Below, one piece after another: positions 61,701 to 64,000 of a stretch of DNA of 64,000 bases. How positions within the stretch are numbered: position 1 is the first letter of the stretch; every line of letters begins with the position of its first letter. This DNA is from Oceanospirillum sp048268485 (GTDB taxonomy: Bacteria > Pseudomonadota > Gammaproteobacteria > Pseudomonadales > Halomonadaceae). Below the pieces are notes generated by a model. It searched no databases. It was not told the DNA's origin and was given only the letters and a program-made list of their open reading frames with translations. The DNA is taken from assembly GCA_048268485.1 (NCBI GenBank), contig JBLWVL010000015.1:13771-77770 (forward strand), written 5' to 3'. The position numbers were made by a program, and so were the translations under genes.

Positions 61701-61744
61701 GATATCTTGGTTAAGCAACAACAGCCGCTCAACAGATGGCGCGT

Positions 61745-61773
61745 ATTATAGGGACGCGTTTTCTTCAGAGCAA
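61745..61773 (-). promoter_or_regulatory. Promoter of tRNA-Ser(GGA)
   Basis: On the minus strand TTGCTC (61768-61773) and a perfect TATAAT (61745-61750) are 17 bp apart. A GC-rich discriminator (ACGCGCC) follows, typical of stringently controlled stable-RNA promoters. Confidence 0.85.
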
Positions 61774-61857
61774 GCCTTTTTTGAGTTTTTTTATAACTTT
61801 TTTATAAATCTCAAGCACTTACCCTTCAATGAAGCCAGCACAACTCTCTGCAGGGCT

Positions 61858-62310
61858 TCAGCTATCCAGTGCAACATAATCACCACTATAACGAACGGCA
61901 AGCACATCACCCTGACTAATTTCCGCCACTATAGGTAAGCGGCCCCGCCCTTTGTTTTGTACCTGATTAACCAGGATGGTACTACCCTCCGGGTCGGGAC
62001 AAAAGCAACGGACAACAAAATCAGAAGTCACGGGAGCAAAAAAATCGATCGTGCCGGTTTTAACCACAGCACTTCGCTCAAGATCTGCTTCTATCAAAAG
62101 CAGAGTTGTCAGCGCCCAGCCCGCCAGTGTGCAAAGGCCACTAATAGAACCGCCAAACCCCGTACCTTTATCATTCAGGTTAGGTGCCAGGGAAACATGA
62201 AAACACACTTCATTGTTCTCAAAGGTTACCCGGTTCAGCCCCAGATGATTCACTAAAGGAATGGATGCTTTAACCTGGTCTAAAAATTGATCAACCCGAG
62301 CCTGATGCAC
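61858..62310 (-). CDS. Thioesterase-fold protein (YiiD C-terminal-like)
   Basis: The 150-residue hot-dog-fold protein has the pattern LAPNLNDKGTGFGGSISGLC typical of the YiiD_C thioesterase family, and ends with SQGDVLAVRYSGDYVAL. It probably hydrolyses acyl-CoA-type thioesters; the substrate is unknown. Start is GTG with AGGAG six bases before it. It lies just downstream of a nitroreductase gene on the same strand. Confidence 0.85.
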   Translation of the reverse strand: MHQARVDQFLDQVKASIPLVNHLGLNRVTFENNEVCFHVSLAPNLNDKGTGFGGSISGLCTLAGWALTTLLLIEADLERSAVVKTGTIDFFAPVTSDFVVRCFCPDPEGSTILVNQVQNKGRGRLPIVAEISQGDVLAVRYSGDYVALDS

Positions 62311-62360
62311 TGTTCACTCCTGTTTTCTTCCTGTATTGCATTTCTTTGACGAGACAGGAA

Positions 62361-62921
62361 TCAGCTCCAGCGCTCGACAAAATCTTCAGTATTGTGCTCA
62401 GGCAGAGGTTTATTACGGCCTTCCACATCACCAATGTAGAGATAACCAACGATCTGATCTTCACCTTCAAGACCCAGCTCCTGATTCACCACAGGATCAA
62501 ACGCCACATCACCGGTACGCCAGATCGCCCCCAAATTCTTTGCATAAGCCGCCAGCACCATATTTTGTGCAGCTGCTCCGGCAGAAAGCACCTGCTCAAT
62601 AACAGGGACCTTCGGGTGATCCTCTGTAACCTTGGCGATTACAGCAATAATCAAGGGCGCTCTTAATGTCATCATGCGCACCTTATTCTGCTGGGCTTCA
62701 TCGGCCTGCGGGTTACGGGCCATCAGCCCACGAAAAAAGATCTCCCCCAGACGTTCACGCCCGGCACCGGAAAACTCGATAAAGCGCCATGGACGGATAC
62801 AGCCATGGTCAGGAGCCCGTAAGGCAGCCTGGTAGATAAACTCCAACGTATCGGTATCTGGCAGTTCTCCCGCCAGCTTAGGGTGAGAGTTTCGATTTAA
62901 AAGTAAAGTATCGGCTTGCAT
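62361..62921 (-). CDS. YdjA-like nitroreductase
   Basis: The FMN-dependent nitroreductase of about 186 residues belongs to the small YdjA type. RNSHPKLAGELPD, RAPDHGCIRPWRFIEFSG and a C-terminal GDVEGRNKPLPEHN are clear family marks. I start at ATG 62921 (MQADTLL), with GGGG upstream; a TTG at 62939 would add six residues. It may share a transcript with the thioesterase gene. Confidence 0.88.
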   Translation of the reverse strand: MQADTLLLNRNSHPKLAGELPDTDTLEFIYQAALRAPDHGCIRPWRFIEFSGAGRERLGEIFFRGLMARNPQADEAQQNKVRMMTLRAPLIIAVIAKVTEDHPKVPVIEQVLSAGAAAQNMVLAAYAKNLGAIWRTGDVAFDPVVNQELGLEGEDQIVGYLYIGDVEGRNKPLPEHNTEDFVERWS

Positions 62922-63104
62922 ATAAACCCCATTTTTCAACTCAGTAGATGCATATACCCTACTGGTATAAAGCGTCCATAAAGTGACAGTAACAACTCTG
63001 ATAAGTTGTATTCCGGCTTATTTTCAAGCCACAAAAACCAGCATAGAGCTTACCAGCAATACAGGTTATGATGCCAAGATCTGAGTCTTTAAGGAAACGT
63101 TGAC

Positions 63105-63896
63105 ATGGTTCTGTCCACTTTGGCACTTGTTGGTATTATACAGCTCTTCCTGCTGCTGGCAGGAGGCATATTCTTTCTCTTTTTACATACCCGCTTTCTG
63201 AAAAAACAGATCCGTATTCTTCGCGGCGAAGATCAGAATGAGGCTGATATCGTGCCACCTCCAATCGCCGCAATGACGGAAAGTCATGAACCCGGCTCCC
63301 CCCTCAGTACGCCGGAAGAGCATGATTCACAGACACTCACCCCGGAAGAAGAAGCACAACCAGCAGCCTCCCCGGAAGATTCACCGATAGCGGATCTGTC
63401 ACCACAAATGGAAGGAGCCGGCTTTATTCCGGTTAGCCCCAACTTAAGTGAAGAAGACTCCGTCAAAGTTACCGGGGAGATTAGTGAACTGCGAAATATG
63501 CTCAATGAGAAGCTTTTGCTAACGGCTAATTTGCGCAAACTGATTGAAGTGTTGCTTGAGAACCCAGCCAGCGCCGAGAGTACCGTCGATATTGCAGAAC
63601 AACAAAACAGCTCTCTACTCGACTTAGAAGAATATATTAAACTGAGCCGCAAAGAAGCCGCTGCTGTCGAAGAGAAAATAATGCATTACCGTGATCAGCT
63701 GACAAAGGCCAAGGTATTATTAAGCCGTTATAAAGAGCAGCATGAACAGGACATAAAGCAGCTGAAAGAAGAACATAACGCATTAATCAGTCAATCCGCA
63801 GAATCCAGACCGGAAGCACCAGAGGCGGCTCCCACCCCCGAACCCGGAGAACAGATGCACCAGGAAACCCGACCTCAGCCAGATAAGTCGGAATAA
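63105..63896 (+). CDS. Uncharacterised single-pass membrane protein with coiled coil
   Basis: The 263-residue protein starts with a hydrophobic helix (LALVGIIQLFLLLAGGIFFL, about 6-28), then a Pro/Glu-rich linker (about 50-115). Then come about 100 residues of likely coiled coil (GEISELRNMLNEKLLLTANL and further heptads) and a Pro/Glu-rich tail. No enzyme motif is present. It looks like a membrane-anchored scaffold; I do not recognise a family. GGAAAC precedes the ATG. Confidence 0.7.
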   Translation: MVLSTLALVGIIQLFLLLAGGIFFLFLHTRFLKKQIRILRGEDQNEADIVPPPIAAMTESHEPGSPLSTPEEHDSQTLTPEEEAQPAASPEDSPIADLSPQMEGAGFIPVSPNLSEEDSVKVTGEISELRNMLNEKLLLTANLRKLIEVLLENPASAESTVDIAEQQNSSLLDLEEYIKLSRKEAAAVEEKIMHYRDQLTKAKVLLSRYKEQHEQDIKQLKEEHNALISQSAESRPEAPEAAPTPEPGEQMHQETRPQPDKSE

Positions 63897-63948
63897 CTTC
63901 TTTCGGGATGCCTCAGTTACAGGATACCAATACCAGAAAAATACAAAT

Positions 63949-63983
63949 GCCGGTAAAAAGACTTTATTCTTTAAATTACCGGC
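63949..63983 (+). terminator. Terminator after the coiled-coil protein gene
   Basis: GCCGGTAA/TTACCGGC arms around a 19-base loop followed by CTTTCC. It lies about 53 bases past the stop codon; the T-run is short. Confidence 0.5.
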
Positions 63984-64000
63984 CTTTCCTGTACCGGGAC

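Overview
The window reads as a chromosome segment of a marine, heterotrophic gammaproteobacterium, most like the Oceanospirillales/Neptuniibacter-Marinobacterium kind. This is inferred from the gene content: the N-methylglutamate route for methylated amines, TRAP/TAXI and TTT carboxylate transporters, NhaD, many LysR regulators, and a small 4.5S-type SRP RNA. Gene density is high. I saw no insertion sequence, prophage, CRISPR array or rRNA operon.

Region 1 (about 1-17.6 kb) is a methylamine island. After the tail of an NhaR-like regulator, a long minus-strand operon reads gmaS-mgsA-mgsB-mgsC-purU-folD-mgdA-mgdB-mgdC-mgdD. It turns methylamine into gamma-glutamylmethylamide, then N-methylglutamate, then glutamate plus a C1 unit on tetrahydrofolate; FolD and PurU handle the C1 unit. 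A divergent XRE-cupin regulator and a glnK-amtB pair sit upstream. A chemoreceptor-like gene follows the operon. It joins an MCP signalling hairpin to a C-terminal family-3 solute-binding domain and has no membrane segment. Sigma-54 type promoters precede both gmaS and the chemoreceptor. Two identical 13-bp palindromes bracket the gmaS promoter, and related copies lie at the regulator and glnK promoters.

Region 2 (17.9-22.7 kb) holds a YghU-type glutathione transferase with an old-yellow-enzyme reductase, and an MFS exporter/monooxygenase pair beside a divergent LysR gene. Region 3 (22.7-30 kb) is an arsenic island: an ArsC-ArsR fusion, arsH, acr3, a GAPDH and arsJ, followed by a SigZ-like ECF sigma factor, a PF03773 permease and a small CxxC redox protein. 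Region 4 (30-38 kb) has LysR, SDR and alcohol dehydrogenase genes, a CHASE-GGDEF diguanylate cyclase, an alpha/beta hydrolase, an M20 amidohydrolase and the SRP RNA gene. Region 5 (38.7-41.4 kb) is a rimK cluster.

Region 6 (41.5-55.7 kb) holds two carboxylate uptake systems, each with its own two-component system: a TAXI-type TRAP transporter with DctB/DctD-like proteins and a near-perfect sigma-54 promoter, and TctCBA with a CitB/DpiA-type regulator and its kinase. Region 7 (55.9-64 kb) has nhaD, selO, a membrane chemoreceptor, tRNA-Ser(GGA), a YiiD-like thioesterase, a YdjA-like nitroreductase and an uncharacterised single-pass coiled-coil protein. All functions are read from sequence motifs and context; no database search was possible.
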